Assembly: GCF_033659955.1 (NCBI RefSeq)
Contig: NZ_JARUJP010000007.1
Span: forward strand, 62,001-126,000
Source of the DNA: Clostridium_AM tanneri
GTDB lineage: Bacteria > Bacillota > Clostridia > Clostridiales > Clostridiaceae
DNA: 64,000 bases
Reading direction: 5' to 3'
The notes under the pieces were generated by a model that saw nothing but the letters and a program-made list of their open reading frames with translations, was not told where the DNA came from and made no database searches. A program made the translations under genes and the position numbers. Shown piece by piece: positions 44,065-53,443 of the stretch. Each line of letters opens with the position of its first letter. Position 1 is the stretch's first letter.

Positions 44065-45054
44065 TTAAACTAAATATAATCCCTTTTCGAAAATTTCTTT
44101 AACTTCACCTAGATTATCCGTATGCGCTAGTGCCAGCATTAATTTAATTCTAGCCTTCTGTCCTGGTAAGTTATCTCCAAATATAACTCCTAGGTTTCTT
44201 AGGTTCTTGCCACCACCAGTATATCCATAAGTGTCTAGAACTCTACCCTCATAGCATCGTGACACTAATACAACTGCCATACCTTTGTCAACTGCAGTCC
44301 TAATACTCTCTACCATGGCTGGAGGTACGTTACCTCTACCCATACCTTCAATTACTATTCCTCTATCTCCCTCAGTTATACAAAAATCTATAAACTTTGA
44401 ATCCATTCCAGAAACACACTTTACCAGTGATACCTTGGTTTCTATGTTTTCTGTGTTTATGTACTGTCTGTTTAAACTCTCTCTATAAAAAATAACCTGA
44501 TTATTATCTACAATACCTACTGGTCCAAAGGAAGGGCTCTGAAATGCACTTAGGCTCATTGAGTTGGCCTTCGTAACTTCTGAAGCAGAATTTAATTCCC
44601 CGTTCATACATACCAAAACACCTTTTCCTCGTGCTTCATCTGATATAGCTGTACAAATTGAGGCCGAAAGATTTGCTGGTCCGTCATAACCTAACTCGGA
44701 GCTACTTCTCATAGCACCTGTAACCACTACTGGTTTCTCACTTTTTATAGTTAAATCTAATAGGTAGGCAGTTTCCTCTAGTGAATCTGTACCATGTGTT
44801 ACTACTACCCCTACTATGTCATCTCTTTTTAACAAGTCTTTTATGTATTTAGACAAATCCATCATGTCTAAAGGAGTAACATGAGGACTTGGCACATTAG
44901 AAAAATTATGTGATTCTATTTCTGCATATTTTTCTATTCCAGTTACCATAGCCATTATTTCTTCTCCACTTAAGCTTGGCACTGCTGCTTGAACTCTTGG
45001 GTCAACTTTCATAGATATGGTCCCACCATTAAAGACCACTGCAACTTTTTTCAT
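44065..45054 (-). CDS. L-asparaginase
   Basis: Hydrolyses asparagine to aspartate and ammonia. 329 residues with both catalytic threonine motifs, NGGTISM (near residue 9) and THGTDSLEETAYLLDLT, plus TGAMRSSSELGYDGPANL. There is no signal peptide, so it is cytoplasmic. It lies between spoIVA and yicC, separated from both by AT-rich gaps of about 190-235 bp, and looks like a single-gene unit. Confidence 0.95.
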   Translation of the reverse strand: MKKVAVVFNGGTISMKVDPRVQAAVPSLSGEEIMAMVTGIEKYAEIESHNFSNVPSPHVTPLDMMDLSKYIKDLLKRDDIVGVVVTHGTDSLEETAYLLDLTIKSEKPVVVTGAMRSSSELGYDGPANLSASICTAISDEARGKGVLVCMNGELNSASEVTKANSMSLSAFQSPSFGPVGIVDNNQVIFYRESLNRQYINTENIETKVSLVKCVSGMDSKFIDFCITEGDRGIVIEGMGRGNVPPAMVESIRTAVDKGMAVVLVSRCYEGRVLDTYGYTGGGKNLRNLGVIFGDNLPGQKARIKLMLALAHTDNLGEVKEIFEKGLYLV

Positions 45055-45172
45055 TAATATTCCTCCTTAATTTCCTATTCTTCTATTATAATCTAATATC
45101 CATCATTTTTCATGGTTTTTATTAAATTTATTCTTATTTTCTATTGAAATTGCCTTTTCCTGCATTTTTTCA

Positions 45173-45216
45173 CACCATAAAGCCTGTGAACCTAATGGCT
45201 CACAGGCTTTATGGTG
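45173..45216 (-). other. 17-bp perfect hairpin between spoIVA and the asparaginase gene
   Basis: CACCATAAAGCCTGTGA at 45173-45189 and its exact complement at 45200-45216 around a 10-nt loop, 27 bp after the spoIVA stop. On the minus strand the stem is followed by A-rich, not U-rich, sequence; on the plus strand no T-run follows either. It probably ends or trims the spoIVA message. Confidence 0.65.
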
Positions 45217-45242
45217 ATTATATTATATCAGTAATTATTAAC

Positions 45243-46721
45243 TTATAATATAATACAGATTAATCCACCGTTGCCTTCATTTATTATCTTTTGAAGGGTC
45301 TTCTGTATCTTAAGCTGTACATCCTCAGGCATCTTGTACAACTTATTTTGAAGTCCCTCTTTTACCAATATTTCTAAGGATTTACCAAACATATTACTCT
45401 GCCATATCTTTGATGGGTCACTTTCAAACTGTTCAAGAAGGGATTTAACCATCTCTTCGCTTTCTCTTTCTGTGCCCATTATAGGAGAAACCTCTGTTTC
45501 AATATCCGCTCTTATGAAGTGAAGTGAAGGAGCGCTAGCTTTTAGCTTAATGCCCGTTCTGCTACCTTGTTTTACAATCTCAGGTTCCTCTAATTTCATT
45601 TCTGAAAGTTGAGGTGCTACCAAACCATATCCAGTTTCTCTTACATCCCTTAGTGCAATAGCTACCTTATCATATTCAATCTTAGCCTTATGCATTTCTT
45701 TAACTATGTTCAGTAAATCACTTTCACCGGAGACCTCAGCATCACAAACTTCACTTAATATTCTATAGAATAAATCTGATTTAGGTCTTAGATTAATTCT
45801 TGCGGTACCCTCTCCCATATTAATTTCATCAATATTAGAAACCCCAATAAACTCTACATCCTTAAATCCCTCTAAAGATTTACCTATGTCTCTAACTTTA
45901 TATATGTTCTTACACATATCCTTAACAAGGTTAATAAAATCTAGTTTTAGCCAATGGGAACATTCTAATTTTTCTATCCACTCAGGCATATCAATGTTTA
46001 TTTCCTTGATCGGGAATTCTTTAAGAACTCTTTGAAAAACTCCAGTAATATCTTCCTGCTTCATATTAAGTACGTTCATTTCTTGGACAGGCACATCATA
46101 TTTTTCTTCTAACTCTCTCTTTAGAGCTGTAGTTTCAGGGCTACTAGGGTTTTGTGAGTTTAGTATAATTATAAATGGCTTATTTATAGCTTTAAGTTCA
46201 CTTACCACTCTCTCTTCAGCCTCAACATAGTCATCTCTACTTATATCTGTTACAGATCCATCTGTAGTTACTAAAAGACCTATAGTTGAGTGTTCATTTA
46301 TAACCTTCTTAGTTCCAAGCTCTGCTGCTTGTTCAAAAGGTATTTCATAATCATACCAAGGTGTAGTAACCATTTTGGCTTGTTCGCCTTCCATGTATCC
46401 TAGGGCGCTTTTAACAATATATCCAACACAGTCTACTAATCTCACTTTGAATCTAGTATTTTCATTTAGATTTATTTCTATTGCCTCATTAGGTACAAAC
46501 TTAGGCTCAGTAGTATGAATAGATTTTCCTGATGAACTTTGAGGTAACTCATCCTTTGCCCTCTGCTTTTTATAAGTATTCTCAATGTTAGGTATTACCA
46601 TAAGCTCCATAAATCTCTTAATGAAAGTAGACTTTCCAGTTCTTACTGGACCAACTACTCCTACATATATATCGCCCTGTGTTCTCTCTGCTATATCTTG
46701 GTATATATCAAAGTTCTCCAA
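45243..46721 (-). CDS. spoIVA: Spore coat morphogenetic ATPase SpoIVA
   Basis: Assembles by ATP hydrolysis into the basement layer of the spore coat on the forespore surface, anchored by SpoVM. The 492 residues equal the B. subtilis protein. Walker A GPVRTGKST (24-32), the long helical middle and the conserved C-terminal segment SNMFGKSLEILVKEGLQNKL are visible. The start is TTG at 46719-46721, 6 nt after GGGGGT. That binding site is covered by an inverted repeat. Its partner spoVM is at 26444-26515. Confidence 0.97.
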   Translation of the reverse strand: MENFDIYQDIAERTQGDIYVGVVGPVRTGKSTFIKRFMELMVIPNIENTYKKQRAKDELPQSSSGKSIHTTEPKFVPNEAIEINLNENTRFKVRLVDCVGYIVKSALGYMEGEQAKMVTTPWYDYEIPFEQAAELGTKKVINEHSTIGLLVTTDGSVTDISRDDYVEAEERVVSELKAINKPFIIILNSQNPSSPETTALKRELEEKYDVPVQEMNVLNMKQEDITGVFQRVLKEFPIKEINIDMPEWIEKLECSHWLKLDFINLVKDMCKNIYKVRDIGKSLEGFKDVEFIGVSNIDEINMGEGTARINLRPKSDLFYRILSEVCDAEVSGESDLLNIVKEMHKAKIEYDKVAIALRDVRETGYGLVAPQLSEMKLEEPEIVKQGSRTGIKLKASAPSLHFIRADIETEVSPIMGTERESEEMVKSLLEQFESDPSKIWQSNMFGKSLEILVKEGLQNKLYKMPEDVQLKIQKTLQKIINEGNGGLICIIL

Positions 46722-46724
46722 AAT

Positions 46725-46780
46725 ATTACCCCCAATAATCTTAATGTTAACAGTATATATATATTTTCAGTGGGGGTAAT
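46725..46780 (-). promoter_or_regulatory. Inverted repeat masking the spoIVA ribosome binding site
   Basis: ATTACCCCCA at 46725-46734 and TGGGGGTAAT at 46771-46780 are exact complements, 36 nt apart. In the minus-strand RNA the upstream arm pairs with the GGGGGT ribosome binding site of spoIVA. The intervening AT-rich DNA probably contains the sporulation promoter; if transcription starts inside it, only readthrough RNA from gpsA would be masked. No clear sigma-E boxes could be fixed. Confidence 0.55.
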
Positions 46781-46802
46781 TTATTACTATTAGAAAAAAA
46801 AA

Positions 46803-47801
46803 TTAATATGCTTCGTCTTTCTTATCTCTAGTCATAAGTTCATATACACCGTACTTGGGGTCCTTATCTTCAAAAAGCACCTTATATAAAACATCTGTTA
46901 TAGGCATAGATATTCCAAGTCTTTCTTTTAAGCCATAAAATGCTTTACATGCCTTTATTCCCTCTACTACCATACCTATTTCTTTCGTTGCTTCTTCTGC
47001 TGTAGCCCCTTTACCAATCAGTATACCTGCTCTTCTATTCCTGCTATGCATACTCGTACAAGTAACAATTAAGTCTCCTATTCCAGTAAGTCCTGCAAAA
47101 GTTTCTATTTTGCCACCTAATTTTATTCCTATTCTTACAATTTCACTTATACCTCTAGTCATAAGGGCAGCCTTAGTATTATCACCATACCCTATACCGT
47201 CAGATATTCCTGCAGCTAAAGCAATAATATTTTTAACAGCTCCGCCTATTTCAACACCGACTAAATCCTCATTAGTATAAACTCTAAATTTATTTGTCAT
47301 AAATAAATCCTGAACCTTCTCTGCAGCTTCTAAATTCTCCGAAGCTACTACTACTGTTGTTGGTATATCCTGAGCTACTTCTTCAGCATGACTAGGACCA
47401 GAAAGTATTACCACAGGGTTATCTGCAAGTTCTTCTTTAATCACCTCTGAAAGTCTTTTACCGCTTTCCTGCTCGATACCCTTAGCTATACTTACTATTA
47501 TCTGATTACTGCTAGTAAATTTCTTAATGTCACTAGAAATTCTTCTTATTACATGAGATGGAACTGCTAGCACAATATACTCACTATCTTTTACTACTTG
47601 TTCTATATCCGTAGATGCTGTTATACCTGCCGGCACCACAGCGCCGTGCAGATATTTTATATTTTCTCTTTTTATATTAATATCATCTACTACCTGTTGT
47701 TTTCTATCCCAAACTTTAACTTCAATCCCTTTTTTAGCAAGCATTATTGCTAGAGCTGTTCCAAAACTTCCTCCACCTAAAAAGGCTATTTTAGAACACA
47801 T
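46803..47801 (-). CDS. gpsA: NAD(P)-dependent glycerol-3-phosphate dehydrogenase
   Basis: Makes sn-glycerol 3-phosphate for phospholipids. 332 residues with nucleotide motif FLGGGSFGTALAIML, VLAVPSHVIRR, SGPSHAEEVAQ and the C-terminal catalytic-domain motif GLTGIGDLIVTCTS. It begins 2 bp after der, as in many Firmicutes (der-gpsA-spoIVA order of B. subtilis). Confidence 0.97.
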   Translation of the reverse strand: MCSKIAFLGGGSFGTALAIMLAKKGIEVKVWDRKQQVVDDINIKRENIKYLHGAVVPAGITASTDIEQVVKDSEYIVLAVPSHVIRRISSDIKKFTSSNQIIVSIAKGIEQESGKRLSEVIKEELADNPVVILSGPSHAEEVAQDIPTTVVVASENLEAAEKVQDLFMTNKFRVYTNEDLVGVEIGGAVKNIIALAAGISDGIGYGDNTKAALMTRGISEIVRIGIKLGGKIETFAGLTGIGDLIVTCTSMHSRNRRAGILIGKGATAEEATKEIGMVVEGIKACKAFYGLKERLGISMPITDVLYKVLFEDKDPKYGVYELMTRDKKDEAY

Positions 47802-47803
47802 AA

Positions 47804-49120
47804 CTATTCCTTCCTTTCTCTAAACTCCAATTTGATACCTGTACCTTTAAACTCAAAGTTTTCTCTTAGCTGATTTTCTAGATATCTCTCATAGGAAAAA
47901 TGAAGGTTTTGAGGATCATTAACGAAGAATACAAAAGTTGGAGGCTTTACTCCTGTTTGAGTAACATAGTATATTTTTAATCTTCTATTAGCTACAACTG
48001 GTGGCTCCTTCATCATTACAGCCTTACTAATCACATCGTTTAATACACCAGTTTTTACTCTCTTTGTATAACTGCCGTGGCACTCCTTTACCATATCCAG
48101 TACCTTATGTATTCTTTGACCAGTCTTTGCTGAAATAAATAGGTATGGTGCATAGGACATAAAGGATAAGCTTCTTCCAATGGACTTAGTAAACTCATTC
48201 ATGGTTTTAGTATCCTTTTCAATCAAATCCCACTTATTAACTATAACCATAATAGCTTTATTTATTTCATGAGCATATCCTATTATCTTTTCATCCTGAT
48301 CTGTTATGCCTTGAGTTGCATCCAGCATTAATATACATACGTCAGCTCTTTCTATAGCTGCATAGGTTCTTATAACACTATACCTTTCAATTTCTTCTTT
48401 AACCTTACTTTTTCTTCTGAGTCCAGCGGTATCTATTAGTAAAAACTTACCTTCTTCTGTTTCTAAGTAGCTATCAATAGCATCTCTTGTTGTACCAGGT
48501 ACATCACTTACTATTACTCTATCTTCTCCTAGAAGTTTGTTTATAAGAGAAGATTTTCCTACATTAGGCTTTCCTACAAAGGCTATTTTTATAAGGTCTT
48601 CTTCTTCTTCTTCATCTAATATTTCATCAAAATGAGATACTACTCTATCTAACATATCTCCAAGACCAAGTCCTTGAGCAGCAGATATTGTAATAGGATC
48701 ACCAATTCCTAAGTTATAGAATTCATAAGCATTATCTTCATCTTTTAGACTATCTATTTTGTTAACTACTAGTACAATTGGCTTTTTACTTTTTCTAAGC
48801 ATCTGAGCTACTTCTCTGTCTGCAGCTGCAAGTCCTTCCTTACCATCTACTATAAACACAATTACACTAGCTGTTTCGATAGCGATTTGAGCCTGCCTGC
48901 GCATTTGAGAAATTATTACATCTTCACTTTCAGGCTCAATACCACCAGTGTCTATCATAGTGAAGTTATATTTTAGCCACTCCGCTTCTGCATATACTCT
49001 ATCCCTTGTAACTCCTGGAGTATCTTCTACTATAGATATTCTCCTTCCTGCCAATTTATTAAATAATGTAGATTTTCCTACATTAGGTCTTCCAACTATT
49101 GCTACTATCGGTTTTCCCAT
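47804..49120 (-). CDS. der: Ribosome biogenesis GTPase Der (EngA)
   Basis: Essential 50S assembly GTPase with two tandem G domains: GRPNVGKST and DTPGVTRD in the first, GKPNVGKSS and DVPGTTRDAID in the second, and a C-terminal KH-like domain (VVANRRLKIYYVTQTGVKPP). 438 residues. An acidic linker with DEEEEEDL separates the two G domains. It starts 3 bp behind the DUF512 gene. Confidence 0.98.
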   Translation of the reverse strand: MGKPIVAIVGRPNVGKSTLFNKLAGRRISIVEDTPGVTRDRVYAEAEWLKYNFTMIDTGGIEPESEDVIISQMRRQAQIAIETASVIVFIVDGKEGLAAADREVAQMLRKSKKPIVLVVNKIDSLKDEDNAYEFYNLGIGDPITISAAQGLGLGDMLDRVVSHFDEILDEEEEEDLIKIAFVGKPNVGKSSLINKLLGEDRVIVSDVPGTTRDAIDSYLETEEGKFLLIDTAGLRRKSKVKEEIERYSVIRTYAAIERADVCILMLDATQGITDQDEKIIGYAHEINKAIMVIVNKWDLIEKDTKTMNEFTKSIGRSLSFMSYAPYLFISAKTGQRIHKVLDMVKECHGSYTKRVKTGVLNDVISKAVMMKEPPVVANRRLKIYYVTQTGVKPPTFVFFVNDPQNLHFSYERYLENQLRENFEFKGTGIKLEFRERKE

Positions 49121-49123
49121 TAT

Positions 49124-50458
49124 TTATTCCTCCTTACAATGTTCATTGATTATCTGGATTAAGTCTTCTCCTGTATAATCACATATTAAAATATTTCTAT
49201 CTAAGGCCTTTGACAGTCCTTCTACAGTAATATCATCTAAAAAAATTTTTTCGTCATTCGATGCCAGCTCGTAACCTTTTCTCAGCATACAATCCGGTAT
49301 CATGATATAATCTCCCAGTTTTTCATCTTTCAATTGCTCTATAATATCACTGCCAGTTATAAGACCTGCTACAGTTATAGTTTCACCAAAAAAGTTATTA
49401 ATTATCTTTTTCACTTCTATTTTAATTTTAGGATTTGCTGACGTTATTTCTTCAGCGGCTTTTGCTATTTCTTCATAGGCTAAAGCACCAGTTAACATTG
49501 TAAAGGAACCTTTTACTTCCTTTTTTAAATCTGAAAGTGATTCCTTAATATAATTTCTAAAAATCCTTATTACTCCCACACCATCTTCTAGCTGCTTGAA
49601 ACCGCTGTAAAATTCGGCATCTGGAATTTGTCTATCTGCTACTACATAAAATTCGTCAGATAATCTTACAAAAGGTTTTCCTATGTCTTTTATGTATTTA
49701 TCCTGTAGTCTAGAAATTCTGTCAAGTTGTTCTGATGCTGTTTTCTTATTGTATAAGTCCAGTTTAAATAATCCTTCTCTAAACTTAGTAACTCCTACTG
49801 GCACTACTGCTAAGTTCTCTACCTGAGGATACAGCTTATATAAATCCTCAATTGTTTTTTCGATTTCATCGCCATCATTTATACCTGGACACAAAACTAC
49901 CTGACAATTTATCTTTATGCCAGCCTCTGCCATTCTTTTTATTCTTTCATAAACATTGCCAGCAAACCTATTGTTTGTCATCCTCATTCTAAGCTCAGGG
50001 TTCGTAGTATGAACAGATACATTTATTGGGCTGATTTTATACTTAATTATTCTCTCAATATCTTCTTCGCTCATATTTGTTAATGTAACAAAGTTTCCTT
50101 GTAGAAAGGCTAATCTAGAGTCGTCATCTTTAAAATAAAGAGTTTCCCTCATTCCTGCTGGTAACTGATCTATAAAACAAAATATACACTTATTATGGCA
50201 GCTTCTAGGTCTGTCTAATATGGCTTCCTTAAACTGTACTCCTAAATCTTCATCATAATCCTTCTCTATTTCTAACTCCCAAACCTCACCATTCTTTTTC
50301 TCTATTTCAATGTTAACAAATTCATCGGATATTAAAAACTTATAGTCTATTATGTCTTTAACCGGTTCTCCATTTATACTTAATAAAAGGTCTCCTACCT
50401 CTATTTCCATTTCTTCTGCAATACTTCCTGGTTTTACTACCGCAATTTGATTCTTCAT
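49124..50458 (-). CDS. PDZ-radical SAM protein, DUF512 family
   Basis: 444-residue protein with an N-terminal PDZ-like domain (about 5-60, PGSIAEEMEIEVGDLLLSINGEPV), a radical-SAM-like cluster motif CHNKCIFCFIDQLP (Cys87, Cys91, Cys94) and a C-terminal DUF512 domain with GVIRIFRNYI and SFTMLTGALAYEEI. The function is unknown across the family. It is adjacent to and coupled with der in most Firmicutes with the gene, suggesting a ribosome-related modification, but that is inference. Confidence 0.88.
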   Translation of the reverse strand: MKNQIAVVKPGSIAEEMEIEVGDLLLSINGEPVKDIIDYKFLISDEFVNIEIEKKNGEVWELEIEKDYDEDLGVQFKEAILDRPRSCHNKCIFCFIDQLPAGMRETLYFKDDDSRLAFLQGNFVTLTNMSEEDIERIIKYKISPINVSVHTTNPELRMRMTNNRFAGNVYERIKRMAEAGIKINCQVVLCPGINDGDEIEKTIEDLYKLYPQVENLAVVPVGVTKFREGLFKLDLYNKKTASEQLDRISRLQDKYIKDIGKPFVRLSDEFYVVADRQIPDAEFYSGFKQLEDGVGVIRIFRNYIKESLSDLKKEVKGSFTMLTGALAYEEIAKAAEEITSANPKIKIEVKKIINNFFGETITVAGLITGSDIIEQLKDEKLGDYIMIPDCMLRKGYELASNDEKIFLDDITVEGLSKALDRNILICDYTGEDLIQIINEHCKEE

Positions 50459-50525
50459 ATATTCAACCCCTTTTTACAGCTATACATCTAGTAATATTAC
50501 CCTAATCCTATTATTTAGTCAATGT

Positions 50526-50556
50526 AAAAACAAAACCCTTCTGTAACAGAAGGGTG
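50526..50556 (-). terminator. Terminator after pit
   Basis: ACCCTTCTG and CAGAAGGGT arms around TAA (50535-50543 and 50547-50555), followed on the minus strand by TTTTGTTTTT. Confidence 0.9.
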
Positions 50557-50567
50557 CTATGTACAAA

Positions 50568-51566
50568 TTATATTAAATTTATCAACATTAAGGTTAACGC
50601 TGAAATTAAAGCACAGGCTGGAATAGTTATCACCCAAGCTGTAAGAATTTCCTTAGCAACAGCCCATCTTACTGCTGAAAGTCTTTTTGATGCTCCAACC
50701 CCCATTATTGAACCTGTTATTATATGAGTTGTACTTACTGGAGCATTAAGCATTGTCGCGGTAAAGATTACTGAGGATGCTCCCATCTCTGCTGTAAACC
50801 CATTGACTGGAGCTATCTTTGACATTCTAGATCCCATAGTTTTTATAATCTTTTTACCACCCATGCTTGTACCTAATGCCATTGCTAGTGCACAAGATAT
50901 CTTTACCCAATCTGGTACTGCAAATACTGGCAAGAAACCAGCACTAACTAAAGCCATAGTAATGATACCCATTGATTTTTGTGCATCGTTGCCCCCATGA
51001 TTTAAGGCTATAAGTGCTGCTGAGCCTATTTGAAGCTTTGAAAACACCTTTGTTACTGTTGCAGGTCTTGTCTTTCTTAGAAACATATTTATTATATTCA
51101 TAAATACAAATCCTATGAAGAAACCTATTACTGGTGATAATATTAACCATAATATTACCTTAGAAAAAAGACTAGCCCAATTCACTATAATAAAAGACTT
51201 TTTAAACATTATAGCTGATCCTACTAAGCCTCCAATTAGTGCGTGAGAAGAACTACTTGGAATTCCAAAATACCAAGTTATCAAATTCCATATAATCGCT
51301 CCAACTAAAGCAGCTATTATTACCTGCTGGGTAATACTATTAGGATCCACTATGCCACTTCCAATAGTCTTTGCAACTTTCACGTTCATAAAGGCTCCTG
51401 CAAAGTTTAACACAGCGGACATAATTACCGCCTGCTTTAATGTTAGAACTCTTGTAGATACAGAACAAGCTATTGCATTGGCACTGTCATGAAAGCCGTT
51501 TATCAGGTCAAAGACTAAAGCAATGACAACTATAGTAACTGTTAAAATAATAGTACTACTAAGCAT
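50568..51566 (-). CDS. pit: Low-affinity inorganic phosphate transporter Pit
   Basis: 332-residue PiT-family permease coupled to H+ or Na+. The duplicated family signature is visible: DLINGFHDSANAIA near the N terminus and ALNHGGNDAQKSMGI in the middle, with about ten hydrophobic segments and GIPSSSSHALIGGLVG. It overlaps the DUF47 partner gene by 8 bp. Confidence 0.95.
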   Translation of the reverse strand: MLSSTIILTVTIVVIALVFDLINGFHDSANAIACSVSTRVLTLKQAVIMSAVLNFAGAFMNVKVAKTIGSGIVDPNSITQQVIIAALVGAIIWNLITWYFGIPSSSSHALIGGLVGSAIMFKKSFIIVNWASLFSKVILWLILSPVIGFFIGFVFMNIINMFLRKTRPATVTKVFSKLQIGSAALIALNHGGNDAQKSMGIITMALVSAGFLPVFAVPDWVKISCALAMALGTSMGGKKIIKTMGSRMSKIAPVNGFTAEMGASSVIFTATMLNAPVSTTHIITGSIMGVGASKRLSAVRWAVAKEILTAWVITIPACALISALTLMLINLI

Positions 51567-52182
51567 TTTTCATTACTACTCCTTCAATGACATTTGCTAA
51601 ATCTTCACAAGCATCTAATGTATCTTCAAGATATTGATATATCTCTCTCCATTTTATAATATCCAACACATCCATATTTCCTCTGAAGATGTCCTTTATA
51701 GCAGTTCTTGAGACCTTGTCTCCTTCTTCTTCTATTCTATTAATCTCTATTATCTTCTTAGATAATTCCTTACTTGTTTTCATATTTTTTAATTCTTGCA
51801 TAAGAACTATTATTTCCTCACAAGACTTAACAATTAGTCTACTTAACATCTCTGCTTCTTCTGTGCAGCGATTTACATTAAGCATTACAAATCTGCTTGC
51901 TGTAGACTCTATGTAATCAATAATATCGTCGGTGTCTTTTGCTATAGCATAGATATCTTCTCTGTCAAATGGTGTTATAAAAGTTTTATTTAACTGTTCA
52001 AGTATCTCATGCTGCTTTTTATCTCCTTCGTGCTCCACCTCTTTAATCTTCTTCAAATTTTCCTCTGCATTATCTAGATCCTTCAAAAACTCCACTAATA
52101 AATTGGAAGCCTTATAAGCAATATTTGCAGTTTCAATAAAAAGTTCAAAAAACTTGTCTTCTTTTGGAGTCAAACTAAACAT
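51559..52182 (-). CDS. PhoU-like DUF47 protein, Pit accessory
   Basis: 207-residue, all-helical PhoU-related protein (DUF47/YkaA family), found next to pit genes and thought to modulate Pit activity. It shows FSLTPKEDKFFELFIETA, EVEHEGDKKQHEILEQLNKTFITPFDREDIY and RIEEEGDKVSR, the two acidic metal-binding helices. It overlaps pit by 8 bp, so both are co-translated. Confidence 0.93.
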   Translation of the reverse strand: MFSLTPKEDKFFELFIETANIAYKASNLLVEFLKDLDNAEENLKKIKEVEHEGDKKQHEILEQLNKTFITPFDREDIYAIAKDTDDIIDYIESTASRFVMLNVNRCTEEAEMLSRLIVKSCEEIIVLMQELKNMKTSKELSKKIIEINRIEEEGDKVSRTAIKDIFRGNMDVLDIIKWREIYQYLEDTLDACEDLANVIEGVVMKNA

Positions 52183-52548
52183 TTTATCCCTCCTGATAAT
52201 TTGAAAGTATTCTTTTTCGACCTCATAAAGTATAACATAAATTTTTTAAAAATAAAACATTAAATTAACAAAACTCGCCCCTTGAAAACCTTTTCAAGAC
52301 AAATTTTTATTAGACTTTTTTGTCACTCATTTTCTTAGAAGTACACTTTTTTGTCTTTTTTCGCCTGAAAATATTAATATTTTAGCAATAAAATCAAAAC
52401 ATATTTTTATAAACTTAAGTATAACTTAAAAGTTTTTTAATCTTACTATATTAAAAACTCTTGCATAATATAATTCTATACAAAGAAAAAATCGATATTT
52501 ATTCAATACCGATTTCCTCTACTAAGCTTATTATATAATTAACTTTCC
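52183..52548 (-). promoter_or_regulatory. 366-bp non-coding region ahead of the DUF47-pit operon
   Basis: No gene seen. The likely operon promoter is an extended -10, TGTTATACT on the minus strand (TATACT at 52229-52234). About 25 bp upstream is GTTAATTTAATG (52258-52269), a weak resemblance to the pst PHO box. Further upstream are the inverted repeat CTTGAAAA-CC-TTTTCAAG (52281-52298) and two exact 11-bp direct repeats ACTTTTTTGTC at 52314-52324 and 52345-52355, 31 bp apart, about three helical turns. The remainder is AT-rich without a clear signal. Confidence 0.5.
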
Positions 52549-53214
52549 CTATTCATTTAAGTCTATTTGTTCACCGGTTACTAGATATATAGTCCATTCA
52601 CAGATATTTGTTACATGGTCTCCTACTCTTTCAAGATATTTAGAAACAAATAGTAGTTGAGTAATTTGACCGACATTTTCCTGACCTTTTGACATTAATG
52701 TCAGCATCTCTGTAAAGATGTTTCTATATAAATGGTCTATCTCATCATCCATTTTGCATGCCTCGTAAGCTGCTTCTACATCTCCTGCAACATGAGCGTC
52801 TAATGCTTTTCTAATCATAACCTTAACTATTTCAGCCATCTTAGGAATATCAATTAATTCCTTAACATACTTTTCATTTTTCATCCTTATTGTTATTTTG
52901 GCTATATCTACTGCATAATCTGCCATTCTCTCTAAATCAGTAACTAGTTTTGAAGTAGTAACTATAGTTCTCAAGTCTATAGCAAGAGGTTGTTCTTTAG
53001 CTATTAGTTTAATGCACTTATCTTCGATTTCTCTTTGAAGTTTATCGACTAAATCATCATTTTTTATTATTTGTTCTGCTAAAGCCTCATCCTGTTTAAC
53101 TAAAGCTTCTATACACTGGTGAATTTGTTTTTCAACTATACTGCCCATTCTTAATAAATCGTTGTGAAGTTCCTCTAAAGCGGAGTCAAATCCTATTCTT
53201 GTCATTATACTCAC
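52549..53214 (-). CDS. phoU: Phosphate signalling regulator PhoU
   Basis: 221-residue PhoU with two three-helix repeats; EMADYAVDIAKI-type motifs appear as LERMADYAVDIAK and YLERVGDHVTNICEW. It links Pst transport to PhoR/PhoP signalling and protects against excess phosphate uptake. It follows pstB after a 229-bp gap with a strong hairpin, so it may have its own promoter as well as readthrough. Confidence 0.96.
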   Translation of the reverse strand: MSIMTRIGFDSALEELHNDLLRMGSIVEKQIHQCIEALVKQDEALAEQIIKNDDLVDKLQREIEDKCIKLIAKEQPLAIDLRTIVTTSKLVTDLERMADYAVDIAKITIRMKNEKYVKELIDIPKMAEIVKVMIRKALDAHVAGDVEAAYEACKMDDEIDHLYRNIFTEMLTLMSKGQENVGQITQLLFVSKYLERVGDHVTNICEWTIYLVTGEQIDLNE

Positions 53215-53380
53215 CTCTTTTTAATTATTCTTCTCTTCATTATTACATATTTCTAATTACTTTGAAAGATAGTTATAACTAATCACATATAAGTATAGTA
53301 TCTACTTTAATAATATTATACTATTTACCAATTTTTTTATGATTATTGCTTAGATGGTACTAATTAATTCAACCTTTACC

Positions 53381-53418
53381 TTATAGGACTCCTGCCATTG
53401 AAAGCAGGAGTCCTATAA
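53381..53418 (-). terminator. 15-bp perfect hairpin after pstB
   Basis: TTATAGGACTCCTGC at 53381-53395 and its exact complement at 53404-53418 around 8 nt, 25 bp beyond the pstB stop. No U-tract follows on the minus strand (next bases GGTAAAGG), so it may be an mRNA processing or attenuation structure that lowers phoU relative to pst. Confidence 0.55.
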
Positions 53419-53443
53419 GTAGTCTAACCCGAACAAAGAATTT

